From positions 1-64,000 of the forward strand of contig DYJL01000004.1 of assembly GCA_020723105.1 (NCBI GenBank): 64,000 bases of DNA. The letters are read 5' to 3'. Below are positions 38,739 through 48,346 of the stretch, one piece after another. The position numbers and the translations under genes are program-made. Position 1 is the stretch's first letter. Every line of letters begins with the position of its first letter. A model generated the notes under the pieces. That model did not search any database. It saw only the letters and a program-made list of their open reading frames with translations, and was not told the origin of the DNA. The DNA comes from Nitrospira japonica. GTDB lineage: Bacteria > Nitrospirota > Thermodesulfovibrionia > UBA6902.

Positions 38739-39866
38739 ATGAAAAAAATTAACATAATGATCTTAACACATTCTCTTCATGTAGGTGGTGCCGAAAATCA
38801 TGTTAACAGTTTGGTGTTGAACTCGGATAAAGCGAAATTTAATTTTGTCATTGTTTGCTTGTACGAGTTAGGGGTAATTGGCGAAAGGCTTTCGAAAGAG
38901 AAAGATGGCATTAAGGTTTATCATAATTTAATGAGACGCAACTTTGATGTGTCGGGAGTGTGGAAGCTTATCCATATAATGAGAGGCGAAAATATTAATA
39001 TCCTTTATATAGTGCTTACTCCTTTCACTCTTTTCTGGGGTGCATTTTGTGCAAAGATAGCTGGTGTTAAGGCATCTTTAGCCAGATCTACAACTATATA
39101 TCCGATCTATCGTGTAACTAAAAAACGCAAGATAATTACTTCTGTTTCACTGAATTTTATTGATAAGATTATAGCCCAGAGTAATTCCCATAAAGACTAT
39201 TTAGTAGAATCTGCGGGTTTTGACCCAGGAAAAATTATAGTGATATACAATGGGGTTGATTTGGAATGTTACGGCAAATATATTGATATGGCAGACTTTA
39301 AATTTTCTGTAAAGATTCCAACGGGAGCCCCTGTCATCGGAATAGTTGGCCGGTTAGTTCCGGAAAAAGGGCATCTCATATTTTTACGAGCAGCGAGAAG
39401 GATTCTTGAGTCATTCCCTCAGGCCCATTTTTTAATTGCAGGCGATGGAAAACAGAGAAGTGAACTGGAGACGTTTTCAAATGAGCTCAGGATAGATTCA
39501 AATGTACATTTTTTAGGAACAAGACATGATATTTCACAGATTCTTTCATTGCTGAATGTTGCAGTTATGTCATCTGTTACCGAGGCCTTTTCTAATGCCA
39601 TTCTTGAATATATGGCAGCCTCAAAACCTGTTGTTGCAACAGATGCAGGAAGTAATGCTGAGATAGTCGTTGATGGAGACACGGGATATGTAGTCCCATG
39701 TAATGACTCAGAGGCAATGGCTGATGCAGTACTTAAACTTCTGAGAAATGAAAAGCTTGCGATAAAAATGGGTGAAACAGGTAGAGCAACAGTAATAGAA
39801 AAATTTACTATTCAGGACATGATAGCAAAGTACGAATCTCTCTTTATTGATTTAGTTGAGTATTAG
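38739..39866 (+). CDS. Family 4 glycosyltransferase ending inside a MITE
   Basis: A 375-residue GT-B enzyme: ILTHSLHVGGAENHVNSL, IVGRLVPEKGHLIFLRAA, FLGTRHDISQIL, MSSVTEAFSNAILEYMA and VVATDAGSNAEIV. The E-x7-E anchor is present. I take ATG 38739 as start; an in-frame TTG lies six bases earlier. The TAG stop (39864-39866) is the first three bases of the MITE-like element, so the insertion may have cut or replaced the original C-terminal end. Length is normal for the family, so little has been lost. Confidence 0.9.
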   Translation: MKKINIMILTHSLHVGGAENHVNSLVLNSDKAKFNFVIVCLYELGVIGERLSKEKDGIKVYHNLMRRNFDVSGVWKLIHIMRGENINILYIVLTPFTLFWGAFCAKIAGVKASLARSTTIYPIYRVTKKRKIITSVSLNFIDKIIAQSNSHKDYLVESAGFDPGKIIVIYNGVDLECYGKYIDMADFKFSVKIPTGAPVIGIVGRLVPEKGHLIFLRAARRILESFPQAHFLIAGDGKQRSELETFSNELRIDSNVHFLGTRHDISQILSLLNVAVMSSVTEAFSNAILEYMAASKPVVATDAGSNAEIVVDGDTGYVVPCNDSEAMADAVLKLLRNEKLAIKMGETGRATVIEKFTIQDMIAKYESLFIDLVEY

Positions 39867-40067
39867 CAGGCTGCTGAAAAAGTCTGTAATTGTCATTGCG
39901 AGGAGCGTATTTTGCGACGAAGCAATCTCAAACTTATTGATTTATAAAGAAGTGAGTTTGCGGAGTTTATCCCGAGCGGTAAAGAAAGATTGCTTCGCTT
40001 CGCTCGCAATGACAAGCGAGGGACCTGCTCGCAAAGACAGCTAAAATACTTTTTCAGCAATCTGTTA
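39864..40067. mobile_element. MITE-like element, copy 2 (204 bp)
   Basis: Terminal inverted repeats TAGCAGGCTGCTGAAAAAGT and the complement of ACTTTTTCAGCAATCTGTTA bound a non-coding 204-bp sequence. The same element at 372-518 lacks 32 bp and 25 bp of this one. The 25-bp gap is flanked by GCTCGCAA direct repeats and the 32-bp gap by short TTGC repeats, so copy 1 looks like a slippage product. The interior holds GTCATTGCGAG and its inverted partner CTCGCAATGAC (about 39893 and 40003), a palindrome likely to fold strongly in RNA. It supplies the stop codon of the gene before it. Confidence 0.85.
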
Positions 40068-40121
40068 GTGATTATTTTATATGCACTTTTAATATTTTCT
40101 TTTTTTATATGTTGAAAGAGT

Positions 40122-42254
40122 ATGCCAAGATTTAAAAATACTATTGTAATAATTGTCATTATTGTTCTCTGCACCTTTTTGATATTTTCATCTAAAAGTT
40201 GGAGTGGTGGTTATAGTGCATGGCATGAGGTAGGCCCCGGGGGAGGCGGTGCAGTGCAGGATTTTGCATTTGATCCATATGATTCTAACAGGGTATATCT
40301 GACTTCTGATATGGTAGGAGTCTTTGTAAGTGATGATGCAGGCGATCATTGGAGATGGAGCAGTTATGGAGCACCAAATCAAAAAGGCGGTATTGCAGTG
40401 GACCCGAGTAATCCGAACATACTTTACGTCGTGGGACGTGAAGGCATATATATGTCTACTGATAGGGCGGGGCATTGGCAACTGATATACAGCAAAGGTA
40501 ATGGATTTCAGGGAATAAATAATGTGCATTTCCCAGGACTTGAAAACTCAGTCTTTGGAGCACCGGGCCAATCCATTTCTATAAGTTCATCCGGTATTGT
40601 TTATGTTCATACTGTAACTGGCGATATAATTATCAGCAATGATAGGGGCAAGAGCTGGAAATGTGTTTCGACCGGTGGAAGAAGCTCTGTAATAAGTATC
40701 ATCCCTATTGACAATAAAAACGTAGTGGCTGCTCTTTACAGAGACGGTATTTATTTAAGCAGAGATGAAGGGATTTCTTGGGAAAAGACTCTGTCATCTG
40801 ATAATGGTGATATATTGGCTTTGGCTATTCATCCTATTAAGAGGAATGTTCTGTATGCTCTTATTGGAAGACTTTCAAACCCATACAGTCAAAATAGACT
40901 GCCAGCTTATCTGTTTCAAAGTACTGATGCAGGAGTCACCTGGAAACTTGCACATTCTTTCCAGGAACTTGATCTCAGGGAAGGTGGAAGACGTCTGATA
41001 GATGTAAGCAGTAAAGGTACAATAATCATTTTGACAGCGAAAGGTTCAATAAGAAGTACAGATGATGGCCGAAACTGGGAAAGCTCAAACATCAAAGGCA
41101 AGAAAGACGATGGTTTTATTTATGATGCGTTAAAAGGCAATCCGGACGGCCCGCATACGATATATGCGGATTTCCGCAAAGCAGATACATGGTATATGAC
41201 AAATATGCTGGCAGCATTCAGAAGCGACGATGATGGTAAAACCTGGCATTATAAAGTTGAGGGTTTGAGGGAACAGGCTTACTGGTTTGCCAGAGTAAAC
41301 CCGGCAAATCCTGATATTGTGATTGCGTCTGACTTAGATCATGGTTTGATAAGGAGTTCTGATAACGGTAACACATGGCATAACGTTATTATTGTTAATC
41401 CATATGAAGAATGTAATCAGTTAAGATTTTTGCCAGAAGATGGTACATATAACGTATTGTATGCGTTGTATAATCATCCTTATCCCTTTATTGCAAAGAG
41501 TGCAGATGCAGGTAAGACATGGAGCGTTTTAAAAAAATGGGAAAATAAGGGATACTGGGCTATGAATGGAATGTCTCTTACCAAAGGTGATAATTTTCCA
41601 GTTATATATGTAGGGGAACCTAATATTGGAATATGGAAGAGCATTGATGAAGGCCAGAATTGGACCAGAACAAACAAAGGCCTTCCACGATCTGAAGAGA
41701 TATCATATATTCAATTTTTAGAATCTGACAAGCGCGGATATATATATGCTGGCATAGCATCTAACGTCAAAGGTAAGGGAGGGGTATATACAAGCAGGGA
41801 TGGTGGAGAGACGTGGTTCCAGATTAATAAGGGGGTGGAATCCTTATGGCCACGACGGGGAGGTTTTGAGATAGATCCTAATAACCCTGATATCTTATGG
41901 CTTGGTGCGGGTAGAGCTGTATATAAAAGCGAAGATGCTGGAATGACCTGGGAAAAGCGCATTGAAGGTGTATATTGCAGTGCAATTCTTGTAGAACCAG
42001 GAAATTCGGATATTGTATATATTGCTTCGTATACAGGGGGGTCTATCACAGAGCAATTTACTGAAGGTATTTTTAAATCTGTTGATGGGGGAAATTATTT
42101 TTTTAAAATTTCCGGAGATTTATTCAGAACGATAGGAACCACTTATAGGATACAAGACCTGGAATATGGTTGGAGGGGACAAGGCGGTATATGGGCTGCC
42201 CCAAATGGTGGAGGTTTGATTTACACAATTCCGCCGCATATTCAACATGAATAA
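40122..42254 (+). CDS. Exported BNR/Asp-box beta-propeller protein (GH74/VPS10-like)
   Basis: A 710-residue protein with an N-terminal signal anchor or peptide. WHEVGPGGGGAVQDFAFDP and repeated Asp-box motifs follow (SDDAGDHW, STDRAGHW, SNDRGKSW, STDAGVTW, STDDGRNW, SSDNGNTW, SADAGKTW, SRDGGETW). This is a double seven-bladed propeller pattern, like xyloglucanases (GH74) or sortilin domains. I cannot confirm catalytic residues. It may cut, bind or shape the exported glycan in the periplasm or outside. No C-terminal PEP-CTERM tail is present. GAAAGAG precedes the start, and its upstream region is a MITE. Confidence 0.83.
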   Translation: MPRFKNTIVIIVIIVLCTFLIFSSKSWSGGYSAWHEVGPGGGGAVQDFAFDPYDSNRVYLTSDMVGVFVSDDAGDHWRWSSYGAPNQKGGIAVDPSNPNILYVVGREGIYMSTDRAGHWQLIYSKGNGFQGINNVHFPGLENSVFGAPGQSISISSSGIVYVHTVTGDIIISNDRGKSWKCVSTGGRSSVISIIPIDNKNVVAALYRDGIYLSRDEGISWEKTLSSDNGDILALAIHPIKRNVLYALIGRLSNPYSQNRLPAYLFQSTDAGVTWKLAHSFQELDLREGGRRLIDVSSKGTIIILTAKGSIRSTDDGRNWESSNIKGKKDDGFIYDALKGNPDGPHTIYADFRKADTWYMTNMLAAFRSDDDGKTWHYKVEGLREQAYWFARVNPANPDIVIASDLDHGLIRSSDNGNTWHNVIIVNPYEECNQLRFLPEDGTYNVLYALYNHPYPFIAKSADAGKTWSVLKKWENKGYWAMNGMSLTKGDNFPVIYVGEPNIGIWKSIDEGQNWTRTNKGLPRSEEISYIQFLESDKRGYIYAGIASNVKGKGGVYTSRDGGETWFQINKGVESLWPRRGGFEIDPNNPDILWLGAGRAVYKSEDAGMTWEKRIEGVYCSAILVEPGNSDIVYIASYTGGSITEQFTEGIFKSVDGGNYFFKISGDLFRTIGTTYRIQDLEYGWRGQGGIWAAPNGGGLIYTIPPHIQHE

Positions 42255-42273
42255 AAGCCTTATTCATTAAATA

Positions 42274-43383
42274 ATGAAAATAGCAGTTGTAGGAACCCGG
42301 GGTTTCCCCGGTATACAAGGCGGAGTAGAGAAGCACTGCGAGAAACTCTTCACACATTTAGCTGGGAAGGGATGTGACGTTACAGTATTTTCAAGAAAAC
42401 CATATGTAACATATAAACACAGTGAATATGAAGGTGTTCATTTAGTACCTGTTGAATGTCCGAGAAACAAATTTCTTGAAGCGCTTGTTCATACGTTCAT
42501 ATGTATTCTTAAGGCAAAAAAGTTGCATCCGGATATACTTCACATACATGCTATCGGACCATCGCTTTTTACTCCTCTTGCAAAAAGCCTCGGTATGAAA
42601 GTTGTAGTGACACATCATGGTCCTGACTACATGAGAAAGAAATGGTCTCTCCCTGCAAAATTGTTTCTAAAATTTTGTGAGCGGATTGGCATGACGTCAG
42701 CAGATGGGATAATAGCTATCTCAAAAAACATAAGTGAAGATATAAAAGACAGATTCAAAAGAACTGCTGTTGTGCTCCCTAATGGTATAGATGCACCTGA
42801 TATAACACATACAGAAGAAACTTTAATAAAGTTTGGACTCCAGAAAGAGAAATATATTTTAGCAGTAGGCAGATTTGTACCCGAGAAAGGATTTCATGAT
42901 TTACTTTCTGCTTACGCAATTGGACGCTTTGGAGATTTAAAACTCGTAATTGCAGGTAGTGCTGACCATGAAGACAATTACAGCCTGAGTTTAAAGAAAA
43001 TGGCAGGACAAACACATGGTGTGGTCCTGACAGGGCTGCTGACAGAACAGTCATTGCGGGAGCTTTATAGTCACGCTGCTTTATTTGTTATTCCATCGTA
43101 TTATGAGGGGTTGCCTATAGTATTACTTGAAGCATTGAGTTATGGGATAAAGTGCATTGCGAGCGATATTCCTTCAAACAGGAATATCCAGTTAAATGAT
43201 GACAGATTTTTTAAGCCCGGTGATATCAAATCTCTTGCAGCAAAAATCAGGGAGATTGTTGACTTAAAATGGAACGATCAAGACAGACAGAATCAAATCA
43301 AAATGATTTATAACTCATATAATTGGAAATTGATTGCAGAGAAAACATTGAAGTTTTATAACAACTTAGTGTTATGCAATTAA
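42274..43383 (+). CDS. Family 4 glycosyltransferase (rhamnosyltransferase-like)
   Basis: A 369-residue GT-B enzyme beginning KIAVVGTRGFPGIQGGVEKH, the signature of the DUF1972/rhamnosyltransferase subgroup. The C-terminal half has AVGRFVPEKGFHDLL, VLTGLLTEQSLREL and the anchor YEGLPIVLLEALSYG. The sugar transferred is likely a deoxyhexose by similarity, which fits the rhamnose-4-epimerase-like gene at 47234, but this is tentative. It ends with TAA and is followed by a 140-bp gap. Confidence 0.9.
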   Translation: MKIAVVGTRGFPGIQGGVEKHCEKLFTHLAGKGCDVTVFSRKPYVTYKHSEYEGVHLVPVECPRNKFLEALVHTFICILKAKKLHPDILHIHAIGPSLFTPLAKSLGMKVVVTHHGPDYMRKKWSLPAKLFLKFCERIGMTSADGIIAISKNISEDIKDRFKRTAVVLPNGIDAPDITHTEETLIKFGLQKEKYILAVGRFVPEKGFHDLLSAYAIGRFGDLKLVIAGSADHEDNYSLSLKKMAGQTHGVVLTGLLTEQSLRELYSHAALFVIPSYYEGLPIVLLEALSYGIKCIASDIPSNRNIQLNDDRFFKPGDIKSLAAKIREIVDLKWNDQDRQNQIKMIYNSYNWKLIAEKTLKFYNNLVLCN

Positions 43384-43523
43384 TTGTTATTTTATGGGAA
43401 ATTTTCTATAATTTTATAAAGCATATTTATAATATTATTAATTGAAAGCATTGGAGTAACCAAAGTTACTTTTCGTATTCCAACGATTTTTTCACTATAT
43501 ACCTTTAAAGACAAAATAAATCT

Positions 43524-44654
43524 ATGGATGTTTGCGTAATACTGACATATAGATGTAATTCAAAATGCTCGATGTGTTATGTATGGCAGAATCCGACTAA
43601 AGCCAGCGAAGAAGTTACACTTGATACACTTAAAAAAATTCCCTCTGGAATATGTTACTTGAATCTTACCGGCGGGGAACCTACTTTAAGACAGGATCTG
43701 ATGGAAGTTGTGGATCTCATTTATCCAAAGGCAATGACACTTGAGATTAGCAGTAATGGTCTAAATGCTGAACGACTGGAGCCGATAATCAGAAAGTATC
43801 CGAATATAAAAATCAGGTTCAGTCTTGAAGGATGTGAAGAGACTAACAATAAAATTCGTGGTGAAAAGGATGGATATAGAAAGAAAGTCAATGGCTTGCT
43901 GCGACTGAAAGAATTAGGCGGAAAAGACCTCGGTTTCAGTGCGGTTATACAGGATGATAATGCCGGCGAAGTTGTTGAGCTTTTTCGTTTTGCAAAGAAA
44001 CATGGATTTGAGCTTGCAACGTCTACACTTCATAATGGTTTTCAGTTTCATAAGAACGATAATGTTCCATATAACCGGTTATACATAGCCTCTCATATGG
44101 GAAATCTGATTACTGAAATGCTGAAAGGTTTCAATATTAAAAACTGGTTTCGCGCCTATTTGAATTTAGGGCTTATGGCAAAGGTGTTAGGGCAGAAACG
44201 GATATTGAAATGCACGGCTGGTACCGACCTGCTTTTTATTGATCCATGGAGTGATGTTTACGCTTGCAATGTAAGACCTGACTTGAAGCTTGGAAGTTTG
44301 AAGAGCCAGAGTTGGGATGAAATATTGCAAAGTCCGAATATCGAAGAAGCCCGAAACAAAATAAGCAATTGCAGTCATAACTGTTGGATGGTGGGAACCG
44401 CGAAAACAGCAATGCGGCATCCAAGGTATCACAAGATTCCCGGAGTCGTTCCGTTAAAATGGGTTGTATACAACAAGATTAAATTAATGCTTGGCGGGAA
44501 AATTAATTTTGAGCATTATCTGGATTACAAGAATGTTTATGAAGACAAGCAAATTGTTTTCAGGAGGTTCTTTTTAGATGAAAAGGTTGAAAGAACAGTC
44601 CAGTCGGCTGATGAGCCACATTATCAGAAATGCAGGGAAGTCTCTAATAAGTAG
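43524..44654 (+). CDS. Radical SAM/SPASM-type protein
   Basis: A 376-residue enzyme. The [4Fe-4S] binding CNSKCSMC at Cys11, Cys15 and Cys18 lies almost at the start, and NLTGGEPTLR is the SAM motif. The C-terminal part has further Cys in CTAGTDLL, YACNVRPD and SNCSHNCWM, like SPASM/twitch domains that hold extra clusters. The in-frame stop at 43506 fixes the start at 43524. In glycan loci such enzymes may modify a sugar, lipid or peptide. No peptide precursor is visible here. Function is open. Confidence 0.85.
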   Translation: MDVCVILTYRCNSKCSMCYVWQNPTKASEEVTLDTLKKIPSGICYLNLTGGEPTLRQDLMEVVDLIYPKAMTLEISSNGLNAERLEPIIRKYPNIKIRFSLEGCEETNNKIRGEKDGYRKKVNGLLRLKELGGKDLGFSAVIQDDNAGEVVELFRFAKKHGFELATSTLHNGFQFHKNDNVPYNRLYIASHMGNLITEMLKGFNIKNWFRAYLNLGLMAKVLGQKRILKCTAGTDLLFIDPWSDVYACNVRPDLKLGSLKSQSWDEILQSPNIEEARNKISNCSHNCWMVGTAKTAMRHPRYHKIPGVVPLKWVVYNKIKLMLGGKINFEHYLDYKNVYEDKQIVFRRFFLDEKVERTVQSADEPHYQKCREVSNK

Positions 44655-44700
44655 TTTATGTGACTGGTCTGTTTAAAGCTGAGAAGAAAGGAAAAAGAGA

Positions 44701-45690
44701 ATGAACGTATTGGTAACAGGCGGAGCAGGATATATTGGCAGTGTATGTGTTGAAGAGTTAATAAATCAGGGACACTCAGTTGTTGTCATTGATAATCTTC
44801 AGGAAGGTCATAGAGAGGCTGTGCTGTTTGAAGCTGTTCTTTATGAAGGAGATTTTGGAGACAAGAAGTTGTTAAAAGAAATTTTTGAAGCATACAAAAT
44901 TGAAGCTGTTATTCATTTTGCTGCTGAAACTACTGTTGAGTTTTCAATGACGGATCCACAAAAGTATTTCATTAATAATATTGTTAATGGCATAACCCTG
45001 CTCGAGGTTATGAAGGATTATGGTTGTAAAAGATTTATCTTTTCTTCTACTGCAGCAACATTTGGAGAGCCGGAATATACCCCGATTGATGAAAGCCATA
45101 TTCAGAAGCCAATTAATGCCTATGGTGAATCAAAGTTAATGTTTGAGAAAATCCTTGATTGGCATCATATTGCATATGGTCTTAAATTTAATGCATTTCG
45201 ATATTTTAATGCAGCCGGCGCCTCTGCGAAATTAGGCGAAGATCACAGACATGAAAGCCATTTGATACCTATAGTATTGAAGACAGCTTACAATGTGCGA
45301 CTTGATAAAGCTGTCAGGGGGTTGAAGGTGTTTGGAAGAGATTATCCAACAACTGATGGTACGTGTGTTAGAGATTATATTCATGTTGTCGATTTGGCGA
45401 GAGCGCATATATTGGCGCTTGATAATCTGAACAGCCATCCAAATTCAAAATATAATATGGGAAACGGGAAGGGTTTTTCAGTTCTTCAAGTTATAGAAAT
45501 TTCTAAAAAAGTTACAGGTGTTGATGTACCTTATGAATTTGCAGAAAAGAGGCCGGGTGATCCGGCAATACTTGTTGCAAGCTCTGATAAGTTCAGGAAA
45601 GAAACTGGATGGTCTCCGCTATATCCCGATCTTGAGATAATTGTAAAGACTGCCTGGGAGTGGCATAGTAAATATCCTGATGGATATTAA
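44701..45690 (+). CDS. galE: UDP-glucose 4-epimerase
   Basis: A 329-residue SDR with NAD loop GGAGYIGSV, the FSSTAATFG serine region and catalytic Tyr141-xxx-Lys145 (YGESK). FRYFNAAGA, the TCVRDYIHVVDLA stretch and YNMGNGKGFSV are typical of GalE, which interconverts UDP-glucose and UDP-galactose. AAGAAAGGAAAAAG precedes the start. Fine substrate choice (hexose or N-acetylhexosamine) is not decided. Confidence 0.92.
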   Translation: MNVLVTGGAGYIGSVCVEELINQGHSVVVIDNLQEGHREAVLFEAVLYEGDFGDKKLLKEIFEAYKIEAVIHFAAETTVEFSMTDPQKYFINNIVNGITLLEVMKDYGCKRFIFSSTAATFGEPEYTPIDESHIQKPINAYGESKLMFEKILDWHHIAYGLKFNAFRYFNAAGASAKLGEDHRHESHLIPIVLKTAYNVRLDKAVRGLKVFGRDYPTTDGTCVRDYIHVVDLARAHILALDNLNSHPNSKYNMGNGKGFSVLQVIEISKKVTGVDVPYEFAEKRPGDPAILVASSDKFRKETGWSPLYPDLEIIVKTAWEWHSKYPDGY

Positions 45691-45759
45691 ACAACTCGAA
45701 TATACATTCATCTCTAAAGCAGGTATTTTGACTGATAACAACTTCAATAAGGTTCTAAA

Positions 45760-47202
45760 ATGTTTACTGGTTATCCCGTACTAAGCAGAATAAGTCTTTT
45801 ATTAATAGAAACAGTCGTTACTATTTTTTCATACATATTTGCTAATTATGTAAGGAACAGACTGGGGTTAAGTACTGATGTCTATTGGAAGGAGTATTGG
45901 AACCTCCTTTTTATTATCATTATTATCTGGGGCGGGCTATCAGAATATTTCGAAGCTTATGCCGGAAGCGCTTTCAAATCGGGAAGATATCAAAGCAGCC
46001 TGAATTCATTAAAAAAAGAAATCACTATTGTTTTCAGAATGGTTTTATTTGGATGTCCGATAGTTTATTTTATATCTCTTGTTATAGGTAATTTTACGGA
46101 ATGGATAGTTCCTAAGAGCCTTGTCTTGATATTTGGTGTAATTAATTTTTCAATGCTTTCTACTGAAAAAATATTGGTCTCAAAATATATCGAATATCAC
46201 CGCAAGAAAGAAAAGAATATCAGAAAAGTTTTAGTTCTCGGCACAGGTGATGTAGCAAAACAATTTTTGGATTCGATTGATAACAAGCAGGTGAACGTTC
46301 TTGGACTTATCAGTAAAGAAGGGCAAAGTGGCAGGGAAGAATATTTTGGCTATAAGGTGGTTGGTTATTCTGACAGTCTTGAGAAAACGCTACATGCAAA
46401 TTACATTGATGAACTGGTTATTGCCCTCCCAGCCAAATATCTGGGAGATATAGAAGAAGTTGTTTCTTTATGTGATAGAGAGGGAATTCCTGTAAGAATT
46501 GTTTCCCCGTTTTTTAAAAATCTTCTTTCAAAATCAAGAACGGAGCTTGCTTATGGACTACCTAATATAATATTTTCACCTGTTGAGAGAAACGACTTTG
46601 AGATGGCCATAAAGAGAATAATGGATATAGTGGTATCTCTTACGGTCCTGCTCCTGCTCCTGCCTTTCTTATTAATAATCGCTATGTTTGTTAAATTTAC
46701 ATCTGAAGGGCCTGTATTTTATAAGTGGAGAATAATGGGTTTAAACAAAAAACACTTTGTGAGTTATAAATTCCGTACCATGGTTGAAAACGCAGAAGAA
46801 ATTGAAAAAAAACTCAGGACACAGAATACTAATGAGATGGAGGGCGTATATTTCAAGTTACAAAATGATTTGCGAGTGACACCGGTAGGAAGGATATTGA
46901 GAAAATATAGTCTCGATGAAATCCCTCAACTATATAGCGTACTGAAAGGCGATATGAGTTTAGTCGGTCCCAGACCTGTGAGAATTGTTGAAAAACATGA
47001 ACTGGAGAATTGGCACAGGAGAAGGTTTTGTGTTAAGCCCGGAGTGACCTCAACATGGGTCATTATGGGAAAAAATAAGATATCTAATTTTGATGATATT
47101 GCAAAATTAGATTTAGATTATATAGATAACTGGTCGTTATGGCTGGACATTAAGATATTGTTCAAGACGATTCCAATTATTCTGTTTGGAAAAAATTTCT
47201 AA
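45760..47202 (+). CDS. Undecaprenyl-phosphate sugar phosphotransferase (EPS_sugtrans type) 2
   Basis: A 480-residue protein of the same architecture as the one at 20188. Several membrane helices lead to a CoA-binding-like middle (VLVLGTGDVAKQFL), then the catalytic part with KRIMDIVVSL, YKFRTMVENAE, DEIPQLYSVL and SLVGPRPVRIVE. Presence of two initiating transferases implies two lipid-linked glycans or a switch between donors. It ends 31 bp before the SDR gene. Confidence 0.92.
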   Translation: MFTGYPVLSRISLLLIETVVTIFSYIFANYVRNRLGLSTDVYWKEYWNLLFIIIIIWGGLSEYFEAYAGSAFKSGRYQSSLNSLKKEITIVFRMVLFGCPIVYFISLVIGNFTEWIVPKSLVLIFGVINFSMLSTEKILVSKYIEYHRKKEKNIRKVLVLGTGDVAKQFLDSIDNKQVNVLGLISKEGQSGREEYFGYKVVGYSDSLEKTLHANYIDELVIALPAKYLGDIEEVVSLCDREGIPVRIVSPFFKNLLSKSRTELAYGLPNIIFSPVERNDFEMAIKRIMDIVVSLTVLLLLLPFLLIIAMFVKFTSEGPVFYKWRIMGLNKKHFVSYKFRTMVENAEEIEKKLRTQNTNEMEGVYFKLQNDLRVTPVGRILRKYSLDEIPQLYSVLKGDMSLVGPRPVRIVEKHELENWHRRRFCVKPGVTSTWVIMGKNKISNFDDIAKLDLDYIDNWSLWLDIKILFKTIPIILFGKNF

Positions 47203-47233
47203 AATATTATCTTGATAATTATGAAGGAGTAAA

Positions 47234-48346
47234 ATGAAAATCTTAGTTACAGGAGGAGCCGGTTTTATAGGTTCACATACAGTAGACAGACTGATTGAGG
47301 AAGGTCATATGGTGAGGATTCTGGATAATCTTCAGCAGCCAGTCCATCTCAAGGGGAAGCCTGATTATTTACATAAAGATGCTGAATTTATATTAGGCGA
47401 TGTACGGGATAAATTCATTCTTGAGAAAGCAATGACAGGTATAGATGCAATTTATCATTTTGCGGCATATCAGGATTATCTGCCAGATTTCAGCACCTAT
47501 TTCCACGTCAATAGTGTAAGCACGGCGCTTATTTATGAAATAATTGTTGAGAAGAGACTTCCTGTTGGAAAGGTTATCGTTGCATCGTCCCAGGCAGTTT
47601 TAGGGGAAGGTTTATACCGGTGTCAGGAGCATGGAGAGATGACGCCGGACATTCGTATTGAGCAACAGCTTTCTAAAGGGGACTGGGAACAGCACTGTCT
47701 TTGTTGCGATAGGTATATGCAATATTTACCTACTCCGGAACAAAAAATAAACCCCCAGAACCAATATGCGATGTCTAAATATTCACAGGAAATGATCGCA
47801 GTTAATCTGGGAAAGAGATACGGGATTCCATCTGTGGCCCTTCGTTATTCTATTGTGCAGGGGCCTCGACAGTCTTTCTATAATGCATATTCAGGTGCAA
47901 TGAGAATATTTGCTCTTCATCTATATTTCAATAAACATCCAATCATATATGAAGACGGGAGACAAATACGCGATTATATAAATTACAGGGATGTTGTTAA
48001 TGCCAATATTCTGGTGTTGAATGATGAGAGAGCTAATTATCAATGCTTTAATGTTGGCGGGGGCCATCCATATACCGTGGTGGATTTCTACAGAAAAGTG
48101 GAACAGGTAACAGGTAAATGCATTAATCCTGTTATTATGAAGTATTACCGTTATGGAGACACAAGACATATTTTCTCGGACATATCTAAATTAAAATCCT
48201 TAGGTTGGAAACCCAATGTTCCGATTAACAAAAGTATTGAAGAATACTGGGATTACCTTAACAGTCAGACAAATATTGAAGACATCCTTGATTATGCAGA
48301 GAAAACAATGAAGAACAAAGGCGTGGTGAGGGCTATAAAGCAGTGA
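47234..48346 (+). CDS. Extended SDR, dTDP-L-rhamnose 4-epimerase-like
   Basis: A 370-residue SDR with GGAGFIGSH at 7-15 and Tyr178-xxx-Lys182 (YAMSK). An insertion before the active site has Cys130, His133, Cys155, Cys157 and Cys158 (RCQEHGE; EQHCLCCDRY), then PTPE. This zinc-ribbon-like insert and the ALRYSIVQGPRQSF loop are typical of dTDP-L-rhamnose 4-epimerases making 6-deoxy-L-talose, and of related epimerases. dTDP-rhamnose synthesis genes (rmlABCD) are not in the window. The stop overlaps the GTG start of the next gene. Confidence 0.82.
   Translation: MKILVTGGAGFIGSHTVDRLIEEGHMVRILDNLQQPVHLKGKPDYLHKDAEFILGDVRDKFILEKAMTGIDAIYHFAAYQDYLPDFSTYFHVNSVSTALIYEIIVEKRLPVGKVIVASSQAVLGEGLYRCQEHGEMTPDIRIEQQLSKGDWEQHCLCCDRYMQYLPTPEQKINPQNQYAMSKYSQEMIAVNLGKRYGIPSVALRYSIVQGPRQSFYNAYSGAMRIFALHLYFNKHPIIYEDGRQIRDYINYRDVVNANILVLNDERANYQCFNVGGGHPYTVVDFYRKVEQVTGKCINPVIMKYYRYGDTRHIFSDISKLKSLGWKPNVPINKSIEEYWDYLNSQTNIEDILDYAEKTMKNKGVVRAIKQ

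Noticed and set aside
43451-43482. Small palindrome GTAAC-CAAA-GTTAC inside TTGGA...TTCCAA
   Set aside because: Too short and with no conserved context. It could be an operator for a regulator, but nothing supports that beyond symmetry.
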